Source: Actinomycetes bacterium (GTDB taxonomy: Bacteria > Actinomycetota > Coriobacteriia > Coriobacteriales > Eggerthellaceae). Taken from it: 64,000 nt of DNA. Positions 35,303 to 44,028 of this stretch are shown here, in pieces. How positions within the stretch are numbered: the first letter of the stretch is position 1; each line of letters opens with the position of its first letter. The notes below the pieces were generated by a model. It made no database searches. It had not been told where the DNA came from and was given only the letters and a program-made list of their open reading frames with translations. The DNA is taken from contig JAEWQO010000096.1 in assembly GCA_023460315.1 (NCBI GenBank), positions 1 to 64,000 of the forward strand. Direction: 5' to 3'. The translations under genes were made by a program, and so were the position numbers.

Positions 35303-36811
35303 TCAGTTAATCAGTCCTTCGACCACGCGTTCGAGTCCCATGAAGCGAGATGCCTTTACCAGCACCGCATCGCCAGGCTCAACGCACTTATCCAATTCGC
35401 CCAGCACGTCGGACAGCGATGCCGCCTGCACGATGCGCGTCGGGTCCATGCCCGCCCGTCCTGCTGCATCGGCAATGCATGAGGACAGCTCCCCCACACA
35501 GATCAGCCGATCGATCGGCAGCGTTGCAGCCAACTGCCCAATGCCCTCATGGCAGGCCTGAGCGCAGTCGCCCAATTCCCCCATGTCACCAAGCACGGCA
35601 ATATGCCGGCCTGGCACATCAAGCGCGCACAAGGTGGCAAGCGCCGCCCTCATGGAATCAGGATTTGCGTTGTAGGCGTCGTTCACGACGGTGAATCCAC
35701 CGCGGGCGGGCAGCACCTCCTGGCGTCCACTCTCAGGCTCGGCAGCCGCCAAGGCGTCAGCGATGACCGCGAGCGAGATGCCGCATGCCCGGCCGACGGC
35801 CGCAGCCGCGCAGGCATTGGCAACGTTATGCGCGCCCCGCAGGTTGAGCGAGCAGGGGACCGCCTCCTCCTCGGCGGCGGAGGGAAGCCCCTCGCCCGTC
35901 GGGGGGGAGAATCCGGAGGCATGCAGCTCAAACCGGGGACGGCCCTGTTCGTCAAGCCCAACCCGTTCCGCCCACACCGCCGGTCGCGCCAGCTCGGACG
36001 CGTCACGCTCCTCCCGGTCCGCTGCGGCGGAGGCAGAGCCGTCGAACAGCACGGTCTCCACGCGACGGGCATCAAGGCGAGCCCGATCGCACACGAACGA
36101 GGAAAAGTCATCGGCGGCGTTCACGAACGCGCGCCCGGTGCCTTCCGGCAGGGCGCACAGAAGTTCCGCTTTGGCGCAGGCGATGTTTTCTCTGCTGCCG
36201 AGAAGCTCGATGTGGCTCTCGCCCACATTGACCACCATGCCCCAATCGGGACGGACGAAATCGCAGAGCGAAGCTATCTGGCCGCACCCGCGCATGCCCA
36301 TCTCCACGATGACGGCCTGCGTCTCAGGTTCCGCAGAGAGGATGGTCCGGGGAACACCCAGCTCGTTGTTCTGGTTCCCCACGGTGGCGACCACGCTCAG
36401 AGAGCTCGACAGGACGTCACGCACCAGATTCTTGGTGGTGGTTTTTCCCGTTGAACCCGTCAGGGCAATGACCCGGCCTTTCAAGAAACCGCGCCACAGG
36501 CGCGCGATGTCCGTGATGGCGCCTCGCGAGTCTGGCACCTCGATGACAGCCGCTCCCAGCTCACGGGCAAGCAGACGCGTGGGTCCGTCAAGCGGTTGCA
36601 TGACCACAGCCGCCAAGGCGCCCGCGCGCAGCGCCGCAGCGACATAGGCATGCCCGTCAACCCGCTCTCCCGGCAGGGCAACGTACACATCGCCCCGTTT
36701 GACCTCGCGGGAATCCCAGGTGAGGCCCGTGGCAATCGCCCGTGCATCAACGGGATCGACCATGAGGTCGCCACCCGTGCAAGCGGCTATCTGCTTGATG
36801 TTCAGGCGCAT
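35303..36811 (-). CDS. murF: UDP-MurNAc-tripeptide--D-alanyl-D-alanine ligase
   Basis: Adds the D-Ala-D-Ala dipeptide. The 502-residue Mur ligase has the ATP loop G-S-T-G-K-T-T-T-K, the middle-domain E-M-G-M-R-G, and N-D-A-Y-N-A-N-P-D-S, which is characteristic of MurF. It directly abuts the murE stop with no spacer. Confidence 0.95.
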   Translation of the reverse strand: MRLNIKQIAACTGGDLMVDPVDARAIATGLTWDSREVKRGDVYVALPGERVDGHAYVAAALRAGALAAVVMQPLDGPTRLLARELGAAVIEVPDSRGAITDIARLWRGFLKGRVIALTGSTGKTTTKNLVRDVLSSSLSVVATVGNQNNELGVPRTILSAEPETQAVIVEMGMRGCGQIASLCDFVRPDWGMVVNVGESHIELLGSRENIACAKAELLCALPEGTGRAFVNAADDFSSFVCDRARLDARRVETVLFDGSASAAADREERDASELARPAVWAERVGLDEQGRPRFELHASGFSPPTGEGLPSAAEEEAVPCSLNLRGAHNVANACAAAAVGRACGISLAVIADALAAAEPESGRQEVLPARGGFTVVNDAYNANPDSMRAALATLCALDVPGRHIAVLGDMGELGDCAQACHEGIGQLAATLPIDRLICVGELSSCIADAAGRAGMDPTRIVQAASLSDVLGELDKCVEPGDAVLVKASRFMGLERVVEGLIN

Positions 36812-38317
36812 CTAGGCTTCGCCGCCCGGACAGGCGGTGCCGGCAAAGCGCTTCTCAAGCTCCTCTGCCGCCACGACGCGATCGTCAAACGAACGGACCT
36901 CGTCGCCGACAAGCTGATAGTCCTCATGGCCCTTGCCCGCGATGAGAACCGAGTCTCCCGCCCCGGCCCGCGCGAGCGCATGGGCGATGGCCTGACGCCG
37001 GTCGGCCTCAACTTCAAACCGTCCCTCGCCCGACCCCATCCCCGAAACGATGTCGTCGATGATGGCGAGCGGATCCTCGTGGCGGGGATTGTCCGACGTC
37101 ACGATGGCATAGTCGGCAGCAAGTGCCGCCTTGCCCATGATGGAGCGCTTCGACGCGTCTCGGTCGCCTCCGCATCCGAACACGCATATCGTCGAGCCAG
37201 GCGTGATGGCCATGATCGATGAGAGCGCCTTCTCCAGAGCGTCAGGCGTGTGTGCGTAGTCCACGAACACCGACACGCCGCCATCCGACGCAACGTTCAC
37301 CCGCTCCAACCGCCCCGGAATTTGCGGGGCCTCTTCCAACGCCTGCACAATGACGTCGGTCGCATAGCCAAGCTGCAGGCCAATGCCAAACGCGCACATG
37401 ACGTTTTCCACATTGAATCTGCCGACGAGCGGATAGTCGAAACGGCACCGGGCGCCACGCACGTCCAGCTCGACAGTCGTGTGGGTGGGTGCGTACGACA
37501 CGTCGAGAGGGCGGATCTGAGCAGAAGGATCGAAGCCCGTGGTCACGACATTGTCGCCCGCCGACGAGCAGCGGCGAAGCAGCTCCTTGCCCCATTTGTC
37601 ATCGATGCAGATGACGCGCCTGCCAGGATAGTCAGAAGAGAACAGGCGCGCCTTCGCTTCAAAATACGCCTCAAAGGTATGATGGTAGTCCAGATGATCC
37701 TGCGTGAGGTTCGAAAACGCCGTCACCGAAAACGCTGTGCCCCAGGTGCGCTCCAGGTCAAGCGCGTGGGAGCTGACCTCCATGGCAACGACTTCGCAGT
37801 GTTCGTCACGCATGAGAGCAAACATTCGCTGCAGGTCAGGCGACTCGGGCGTCGTGCGTGCCGACTTTTCCTGCATATCGCCCACCCGAATTCCCACCGT
37901 GCCGATCACCCCGGTACGCTTGCCCGCAACCCGGGCGATATGTTCCACCAGATAGGTGGTCGTGGTCTTGCCGTTCGTGCCCGTGATGCCCACGAGCGAG
38001 AGGTCCGTGGAAGGATGTCCATAGAAGTTTGCAGCGGCAGAAGCCATGGCCTTGCGCGTGTCCTTCACCACGACCTCGGTCACGTCGGTCGCGTCGGCAA
38101 GGTACACCTTGCGTTCCACCACCAGCACCTTCGCGCCATGGTCAAGGGCATCCTGAGCGAACGAATGGCCATCCGTCGTGAGGCCGACAATGCAGAAGAA
38201 TGCGTCGCCTGGCTGAACGCGGTCACTGCGGTAGGCGATGCCGCCCACCTCTTCATCGGCATTGCCGATAATGGTGCAGTCTATTCCCGCGAACAGGTCG
38301 GTGCAGGTCTTCCCCAT
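36812..38317 (-). CDS. murE: UDP-MurNAc-L-Ala-D-Glu--diaminopimelate ligase
   Basis: Adds the third residue of the peptidoglycan stem. The 501-residue Mur ligase has the ATP loop G-T-N-G-K-T-T-T-T-Y and the substrate motif S-D-N-P-R, which in this family goes with meso-diaminopimelate rather than lysine. It begins 9 nt after ftsI with GAGGAC before the start. Confidence 0.94.
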   Translation of the reverse strand: MGKTCTDLFAGIDCTIIGNADEEVGGIAYRSDRVQPGDAFFCIVGLTTDGHSFAQDALDHGAKVLVVERKVYLADATDVTEVVVKDTRKAMASAAANFYGHPSTDLSLVGITGTNGKTTTTYLVEHIARVAGKRTGVIGTVGIRVGDMQEKSARTTPESPDLQRMFALMRDEHCEVVAMEVSSHALDLERTWGTAFSVTAFSNLTQDHLDYHHTFEAYFEAKARLFSSDYPGRRVICIDDKWGKELLRRCSSAGDNVVTTGFDPSAQIRPLDVSYAPTHTTVELDVRGARCRFDYPLVGRFNVENVMCAFGIGLQLGYATDVIVQALEEAPQIPGRLERVNVASDGGVSVFVDYAHTPDALEKALSSIMAITPGSTICVFGCGGDRDASKRSIMGKAALAADYAIVTSDNPRHEDPLAIIDDIVSGMGSGEGRFEVEADRRQAIAHALARAGAGDSVLIAGKGHEDYQLVGDEVRSFDDRVVAAEELEKRFAGTACPGGEA

Positions 38318-38326
38318 AGCGTGTCC

Positions 38327-40138
38327 TCACTCAGATGTGATCTTGAAACGGTCGATGGCTGTTGACATTATATCCTTAAATATGGGGGTGACCACACCGT
38401 CGCCGGGAACCTCGTTAGCACCCACAAAACAAACCAATTGGCTTGACGAATCCGCGAGGAAACCCGTGAAGCACAGATTGTACACACCCTTTCGGTATCC
38501 GCCGTTTTCCTCATCATAGATTTCAGCCGTGCTGGTTTTGCCCGCGACCGAGAAGCCGTCGATGGCAGCCGCCTTGCCGGTTCCTTCGGTGACGACCGTC
38601 TTCAGCATGCTGGTGACGCCAGCAATGGCCTCCTTGTTGTCGACGACGTCCTCCGTGTCGTATTCGGCCACCTGGCCACTTTGAGGCTCGCTGATCAAGA
38701 AATGGGGAACGCATTCCACGCCGTCGTTCACCAACGCCCCATAGAAGCGTGTCATCTGCAGCGGCGTGACCGAGATGCCCTGGCCGAAGGTCACGTTGTA
38801 GGCGCCGACCTTGCTGAGCTCGGCAAAGGGCGTCATGTAGCCGAGAATATCGGTGCCGGACTCGCCTTCGCCAGGATAGTCCACGCCAGTCTTTGTGTGC
38901 AGGTTGTACTCCAGTATCTTGTTATAGAGATTTTGGAATCCCGACACATCTCCCACGGTGGCGTTTTCGGTTGCGAGCGATATGCCGATGTTGGACGATT
39001 GGTCGAGGATCTGACGCAGCGTGTACGTCGCGTCGCCGCGCTCATGCGCATCGGATATGGTGTAGCCGTCGGCCGTGATCGTCGCAGGGCAGAACAGCTC
39101 GGTGTCGGGCGTCATGGTGCCGGCTTCCAGGATGGACATGGCGGACACCGTCTTGAAGATCGATCCCGGCTCGAACAGATCCGTGACAGCCTTGAGCTCG
39201 GTTGCCCCCGCCTCTATGTTGTCACGGTCATTGGGGTTGAGCAGCGGCAGGGATGCCGCGGCGTATATCTCGCCCGTCCCGCCGTCCATGACGACCGCCG
39301 TCCCCCCGGTCGCGTTCAGGCCCTTGACGCCCTCCTGCAGGCGGGTCTCGAGATACTGCTGCAGCTCAATGTCGACGGAAACGATGATGTCTTGTCCGTC
39401 GACGGCAGCCTGCTCCTCGTGCACCCCGCCGGGAATGGGCGTGCCATCCCGTCCCCGCTCGGCCTCGTAGCGTCCCGCCTGTCCGCTCAGTATGTCGTTA
39501 TAATACGCCTCAAGCCCGGAAAGGCCGTTTCCATCCACGTCGGTAAGTCCGATGATCTGTGCGCCTACCTGGCCATTGGGATAGACGCGCTTCGTGTCGG
39601 AGATGAAATAGATGCCGTCCAAGCCGAGTTCCTTCACCTTTTCGGCAACGTCGACGTCCGCCTTGCGTTTGACGAAGGCAAACGAGGTGTCCGACGACTC
39701 GAGGGCGCTCTCATAGTCCTCCGCGCTGCCGCCGAGCACGTCAGCCAGCTTGAGCGCTGTGCCGTGGGCATCCTCGATCTCAGAGGGATTCGCGTAGATG
39801 GTGGTCGCGTCGACGCTGGTGGCGAGCACCGTGCCGTTGCGGTCGTAGATGGTGCCGCGCCGCGGCTCGATGTCGAACCCCACCGTGCGCGCCTCCTGCG
39901 CTTGGGCAGAATAGTCCGGAGCGACGATGACCTGCAAGTATATCAGGCGACCGAGAAACAGGAGCGCTATGGCTGCGAATATGAGAAGGGGAACGAACGC
40001 ACGGTTGGAATCGAGGGCCTCTCCCAAGGAAGATCGCGAGACGCCCAGCACGGAGGCTGGGCGGCGATTGTCGCGCGAAGACGTGCGGGCGCTGCGTGTT
40101 CGGCGCCCGTCCCGTGGCGCAGGGGACCGATCCGCCAC
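38327..40138 (-). CDS. ftsI: Septal peptidoglycan transpeptidase FtsI (PBP3)
   Basis: Class B penicillin-binding protein of the divisome. The 603-residue protein has a basic cytoplasmic N-terminus, one membrane segment (about residues 47-70), a PBP dimer domain, and a transpeptidase domain with S-I-F-K as the active-site S-x-x-K, an S-S-N and K-T-S-T-A-E in place of the usual K-T-G-T. The GTG start at 40138 is 2 nt after the ftsL stop. Confidence 0.94.
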   Translation of the reverse strand: MADRSPAPRDGRRTRSARTSSRDNRRPASVLGVSRSSLGEALDSNRAFVPLLIFAAIALLFLGRLIYLQVIVAPDYSAQAQEARTVGFDIEPRRGTIYDRNGTVLATSVDATTIYANPSEIEDAHGTALKLADVLGGSAEDYESALESSDTSFAFVKRKADVDVAEKVKELGLDGIYFISDTKRVYPNGQVGAQIIGLTDVDGNGLSGLEAYYNDILSGQAGRYEAERGRDGTPIPGGVHEEQAAVDGQDIIVSVDIELQQYLETRLQEGVKGLNATGGTAVVMDGGTGEIYAAASLPLLNPNDRDNIEAGATELKAVTDLFEPGSIFKTVSAMSILEAGTMTPDTELFCPATITADGYTISDAHERGDATYTLRQILDQSSNIGISLATENATVGDVSGFQNLYNKILEYNLHTKTGVDYPGEGESGTDILGYMTPFAELSKVGAYNVTFGQGISVTPLQMTRFYGALVNDGVECVPHFLISEPQSGQVAEYDTEDVVDNKEAIAGVTSMLKTVVTEGTGKAAAIDGFSVAGKTSTAEIYDEENGGYRKGVYNLCFTGFLADSSSQLVCFVGANEVPGDGVVTPIFKDIMSTAIDRFKITSE

Positions 40139-40140
40139 GC

Positions 40141-40608
40141 TTACGCTCCAGCGCTTGCTGCGTTTGCGACGCTCTTCGACAACGACAGGCTGCCATCGTC
40201 ATTGGTCGCAACGACGTCTTGATCGAGATCGATCGTCGCCACCGATTCGGGGGCGGTCATCTTCAGGCCGCTCGCCTCGGCCTTGACGCGCGTCGGATTC
40301 GACAGGAGGGTCTGCGTGACCTCCAAATCGCTGCCGGCGGAGCGGGCTGAATCAATGCTGCTCGAGAGGGTTTGAGACTCGATCGACGCCGAAACGGCAG
40401 CCGACATCAAGGCGACGCGGGCGATGGCGACAAGGGTCACCACCACAAGCACGACAGCCGCAACCTTCGCGACAGAGATGACGCTCGAAGGCAAGGCTGA
40501 CGGAGCGGTGCGCGTGCCTTGCCCCGGGACGACGCGAACATGCGGTCTCGGTGCGCGTTCGGGAACGCGCTTGGGATACGGATAGGAATATGCAGGCATC
40601 GCGCCCAT
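40141..40608 (-). CDS. ftsL: FtsL-like cell-division protein
   Basis: A 155-residue bitopic protein in the ftsL position between rsmH and ftsI. It has a basic, Pro-rich cytoplasmic N-terminus, one transmembrane segment (about residues 46-68), then a short periplasmic helix typical of FtsL/DivIC. Sequence similarity in this family is always low, so the call rests on topology and position. The ATG at 40608 follows GGGGG at a good distance. Confidence 0.8.
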   Translation of the reverse strand: MGAMPAYSYPYPKRVPERAPRPHVRVVPGQGTRTAPSALPSSVISVAKVAAVVLVVVTLVAIARVALMSAAVSASIESQTLSSSIDSARSAGSDLEVTQTLLSNPTRVKAEASGLKMTAPESVATIDLDQDVVATNDDGSLSLSKSVANAASAGA

Positions 40609-40712
40609 GTCCAACCCCCTTTCTTCATTTCATCTTCGTGTGGCGGTTGCACCATCGGTATATTTCTTTTGCACGGCAGCCTCGCCGAAACGGGCCGCCA
40701 GGAACAGCATGG

Positions 40713-41669
40713 TCAGCGTTTCTCCGCGACGCGCAGCTTCGCGCTGCGGGCCCGGGGATTGCGTTGCACTTCTTCCGGAGTCGGGATCACCGGCTTCCGC
40801 GTGACAATGTCGACGATCGGCTTTCTACCACAGGCGCACACAGGCAGGTCGGGCGGACAGACGCATCGATCCGCATATGACGAGAACAGGTCTTTCACAA
40901 TGCGGTCCTCCAGCGAGTGATAGCTCATCACCACCAGTCGCCCACCCGGGTTGAGCCACCTGACAGCGGCGTCAAGCCCGCGCTTGAGCGCATCCAGCTC
41001 GCCGTTCACCTCAATGCGAAGAGCTTGGAACGTCCGTTTGGCCGGATGCCCCCCAGCCCGCCGCGCCGAAGCGGGAATGGCTGCTTTGATGACGTCGACC
41101 AACTGTTCGCTCGTTTCGATCGGAGCTTCGGAACGGGCCCTCACGATGAATTCCGCGATACGGCTCGCCCACTTCTCGTCTGAGTAGGCACGGATGATCC
41201 GAGTGAGATCTGCTGCGTTGTAAGTGTTGACGATCTCTGCTGCGTTCAAGGTCTGTTTGCCCGGATCCATCCGCATATCAAGAGGGCCATTCTCCTTGAA
41301 GGAGAAGCCTCGAGACGGCGTGTCAATCTGCGCCGAAGAAACTCCCAGGTCGAAAAGAACCGCATCGACCCCAGGAACCTCCACGCCGAGAAGCGCCTGA
41401 TCCATGCCTTCGAAGTTGCTGCGCACAAGCTCGATGCGGGGACGGATGTCATCGGGTAGCGCATCGAGCTTGCGACGGGCGGCGGCAAGCGCCATCTCGT
41501 CCTGATCGATGCCGATGAGCGTGCCCTCGCGCCCAAGCCGCTTGGCCGCTTCGAAGGAATGCCCTGCACCGCCGAGTGTTGCGTCCACGAACGTTTGCCG
41601 CGTTTCAAGTTTGAGATATTCGAGGCACTCGGCGAGCATGACCGGTATATGCCGATATTCGTTTGTCAC
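40713..41669 (-). CDS. rsmH: 16S rRNA m4C1402 methyltransferase RsmH
   Basis: Methylates N4 of C1402 in 16S rRNA. The 318-residue protein has the N-terminal H-I-P-V-M-L-A-E, the SAM loop G-G-A-G-H-S, D-L-G-V-S-S-A-Q-I-D and S-Y-H-S-L-E-D-R near the end. The GTG at 41669 is favoured because GGAAGG lies 10 bases before it; an upstream TTG in frame is less likely. It starts 18 nt after mraZ. Confidence 0.94.
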   Translation of the reverse strand: MTNEYRHIPVMLAECLEYLKLETRQTFVDATLGGAGHSFEAAKRLGREGTLIGIDQDEMALAAARRKLDALPDDIRPRIELVRSNFEGMDQALLGVEVPGVDAVLFDLGVSSAQIDTPSRGFSFKENGPLDMRMDPGKQTLNAAEIVNTYNAADLTRIIRAYSDEKWASRIAEFIVRARSEAPIETSEQLVDVIKAAIPASARRAGGHPAKRTFQALRIEVNGELDALKRGLDAAVRWLNPGGRLVVMSYHSLEDRIVKDLFSSYADRCVCPPDLPVCACGRKPIVDIVTRKPVIPTPEEVQRNPRARSAKLRVAEKR

Positions 41670-41687
41670 TGTGCTCACGCCTTCCAA

Positions 41688-42134
41688 TCAGCCGAACAGC
41701 AAGCTCAGATCGATCTCGCCGTCTTCCTGATCGTAACGCTTTGCGTCCCAGACTTCGAAGTACCCCGTGTTGCCGACGACGACGACGTCTTTCCCAATGT
41801 CCGCAGCATCGCGCTGGTCGGCGCTGAGCATGATGCGCCCCGCACCGTCCACCTCGACCGCTTTCGCCCGCGATTTGAGCTTGCGGCGAAGACGGACATG
41901 AAGGTCATTCGAAGAGTCGTACTTGCCGAACTTGTCTTCGAACGCCTTGGCTACCCATTTGTTGAATTCGGGAGCCTCGAACACGTACAGGCATTCGTCC
42001 TTCGGATTCGGAGTAACAACGAGATCTGTTGAAAGCACTTTGCGAAACGCTGCAGGCAGGGACACGCGGCCTTTGACATCGACTTTGTGGCGGAATTCTC
42101 CGTTGAGATCCACGATGTCGACTTCTTCGGCCAT
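41688..42134 (-). CDS. mraZ: Transcriptional regulator MraZ
   Basis: Regulator of the dcw operon with an AbrB-like double fold. The 148-residue protein has two S-x-P/x-D-x-K-G-R type repeats: D-V-K-G-R-V-S-L-P and E-V-D-G-A-G-R-I-M-L. It is the first gene of the cluster, with GGAAGGG before the ATG at 42134, and its phased recognition repeats lie immediately upstream. Confidence 0.95.
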   Translation of the reverse strand: MAEEVDIVDLNGEFRHKVDVKGRVSLPAAFRKVLSTDLVVTPNPKDECLYVFEAPEFNKWVAKAFEDKFGKYDSSNDLHVRLRRKLKSRAKAVEVDGAGRIMLSADQRDAADIGKDVVVVGNTGYFEVWDAKRYDQEDGEIDLSLLFG

Positions 42135-42177
42135 GCTTTCCCTTCCACATCGTTCGCTCGTCCTTCCAATGTCCGAC

Positions 42178-42240
42178 ATTCTATCCCACTAGGCCCCACT
42201 TCGCAACATTTTTGCCCAATTTTGCCCCATTTTTGCCATG
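42178..42240 (-). promoter_or_regulatory. dcw promoter with six 10-bp-phased MraZ boxes
   Basis: On the minus strand a TAGAAT -10 box (plus 42178-42183) is preceded by six consecutive 10-base units (plus 42231-42240, 42221-42230, 42211-42220, 42201-42210, 42191-42200, 42181-42190). In the minus-strand reading, positions 3-6 of the units are TGGC, GGGG, TGGG, TGTT, TGGG and TGGG. MraZ is known to bind TGGG-type repeats spaced by one helical turn, so this is the likely autoregulatory operator; one unit (42201-42210) is degenerate. Confidence 0.75.
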
Positions 42241-42990
42241 CTGAAACCACCCGTTCAACCTCTGGTAACTCTGCGTCCTCTGAGCGGTCGCATCCCTGGT
42301 ACCACATGATGATTTTCGTCCCCAAGTGCGTACAAGATATAGACCGCGAAAACGGCGTGGGGCGAAGTGGGGACACTTATGCGGAATATGTGACCATTCC
42401 CCCTCTGCCCCATCGGGCGCCGCCGCCAGATTGCGGTCAGGCCGCGCAAGCGGGACGGGACGGGACGGGACGGGACGGGACGGGACGGACAAACGACGGC
42501 GATCATGAGCCCGAGGATCACGGAGGAATCTGGTTTGGTTTGGATCGACCCGATCGGTTGCGATCGAGAGATAGGGGCAGCTTTTCGGCAGCCAACCTGT
42601 GGCACCAGAGGAAAAGACCAGGTCACAAATTATGCGACGAACTTTCCTCCCGAGAAAATTGCCCATAAAGGGCGATCTCTACCAATCCGGCGGGAAAGCG
42701 ATGTCGCAGGACAGGAAGGTGACCCAGCGGGCAGAAAGGCCATACCGTAGAGTTGTGCCCCAGAGTTGTGCCACAGGGCGGAGCCTCGCCCCATCTTCGG
42801 AAGAAGTCGAACACAAGCCAGGCACAGTCCGATAGGCGCTGGCCAAAGCAGGGCCATCCACAGGACCCCTTTTGGGCATGCGAGAAACTCGCAGACAAGC
42901 CGACATCAATCACGCTCTTCGTCTTCACCCGAGACTCATGGGCGAGCGCCAGCGCTCACTTGGACACGAGCGGGGTCTCGTGCGTTCCTT
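42241..42990. other. Intergenic region between the dcw promoter and xerD
   Basis: About 750 bases without a supported reading frame. It contains the GGGAC repeat (listed separately) and a short direct repeat AGAGTTGTGCC near 42750-42775. No RNA family or transposon end was recognised. Confidence 0.45.
42452..42486 (+). repeat. Seven tandem GGGAC pentanucleotides
   Basis: Exactly seven perfect GGGAC units, followed by one partial GGAC. Like the GGGTT array at 13224 it has a G-triplet every 5 bases on the plus strand, so a G-quadruplex is possible. It lies about 210 bases upstream of the mraZ promoter. Confidence 0.9.
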
Positions 42991-44013
42991 CTATGCGCGC
43001 GGGTGCGCGCTGAGATATTCCTCGCGAATATGGGAGCGGTCGACATGGGTGTAGACCTGCGTGGTGGAAATGTCGGAATGCCCCAGTATCTCTTGGATCA
43101 CGCGAAGGTCGGCGCCGCCCTCAAGCATATGCGTGGCAAACGAATGGCGGAGCGTGTGGGGATGAAGGTTGCCAATGCCGATGGTCAGCCCCGCCTCGGC
43201 AACAAGGGCATGGATGCTCTGGCGCGTGAGCCGTCCGCCGCGGGCGTTGAGAAACACGGCAGACGTCCTCTTGGCATACGGCCTCAGCAATTCGGACCGT
43301 GTGCCTTCAAGATAATCGCCAAGAGCATGAAGGGCTGTGCCCGAAATGGGAGCGATGCGCTCTTTTCCCCCTTTGCCCACGATGCGCAGATACCCTTCAT
43401 CAAGCAGGCAATCTCCCAGGTCGAGGCCGGAGCACTCGCTGACGCGCAATCCGCATCCATACAGCACCTCCAATATCGCATGGTCGCGCAGCGCGCGAGG
43501 CTGACGATCTTCTGGCTCGGCCAGCAGGGCATCCATCTGAGCGATGGACAACACATCGGGCAGCCGTTCGGGAGGTTTGGGAAGCTGCACGGTATCGGCG
43601 GGATTGTGCCGCGCCTGGCCTTCGCGCACGAGAAACCGATGGAAGCTCTTGATCGCGGAAACATGTCGGTCGATGCTCGATGTTGCATAGCCACGTTCAA
43701 CCAGGTCAGCCTCGTAGCCAATGATCACCGCACGATCGATGTCAGCCACGTCTGCCCTCTTCTGCCTCTCAAGAAACGAAAGATAGTCCTTGAGGTCCGC
43801 CGCATAGGCCGAAATCGTCAAGGGAGAGCTTCCCCGCTCGATGCGCAAAAAGGACAGATAGTCAGCAACGAGGGAGACGATGTCTCCCGAAGGACGGGCC
43901 GCATCGTCTCCAAGATCGGACTGCCCGCAAAGAAACGCGTCCCCTCTCGCGGAAGACGGTCTCCCCTTGCCCGCAGCATCGGCACGGGAAGACCGTTGGG
44001 CATCATCCGGCAT
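42991..44013 (-). CDS. xerD: Tyrosine recombinase XerD-like
   Basis: A 340-residue site-specific recombinase expected to resolve chromosome dimers. After a disordered N-terminus (about 40 residues) come the SAM-like core-binding domain and the catalytic domain. The active-site residues are visible: Arg in G-L-R-V-S-E, Lys in G-K-G-G-K-E-R, H-x-x-R in H-T-L-R-H-S-F-A-T-H, His in L-G-H-S-D-I-S-T-T and the nucleophile Tyr in Q-V-Y-T-H. No att-like repeats or mobile cargo flank it, so a housekeeping Xer role is favoured. It starts 15 nt after pyrG; an in-frame TTG two codons earlier is possible. Confidence 0.88.
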   Translation of the reverse strand: MPDDAQRSSRADAAGKGRPSSARGDAFLCGQSDLGDDAARPSGDIVSLVADYLSFLRIERGSSPLTISAYAADLKDYLSFLERQKRADVADIDRAVIIGYEADLVERGYATSSIDRHVSAIKSFHRFLVREGQARHNPADTVQLPKPPERLPDVLSIAQMDALLAEPEDRQPRALRDHAILEVLYGCGLRVSECSGLDLGDCLLDEGYLRIVGKGGKERIAPISGTALHALGDYLEGTRSELLRPYAKRTSAVFLNARGGRLTRQSIHALVAEAGLTIGIGNLHPHTLRHSFATHMLEGGADLRVIQEILGHSDISTTQVYTHVDRSHIREEYLSAHPRA

Positions 44014-44028
44014 GGGCAACGCGCCGGA

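Noticed and set aside
13224..42486. GGGTT and GGGAC arrays considered as CRISPR
   Set aside because: Units are 5 bases with no spacers and no cas genes; they are simple tandem repeats.
42991..44013. Tyrosine recombinase as a sign of an integrated element
   Set aside because: No attachment-site repeats, no accessory cargo, and a housekeeping neighbour (pyrG); the protein fits XerD.
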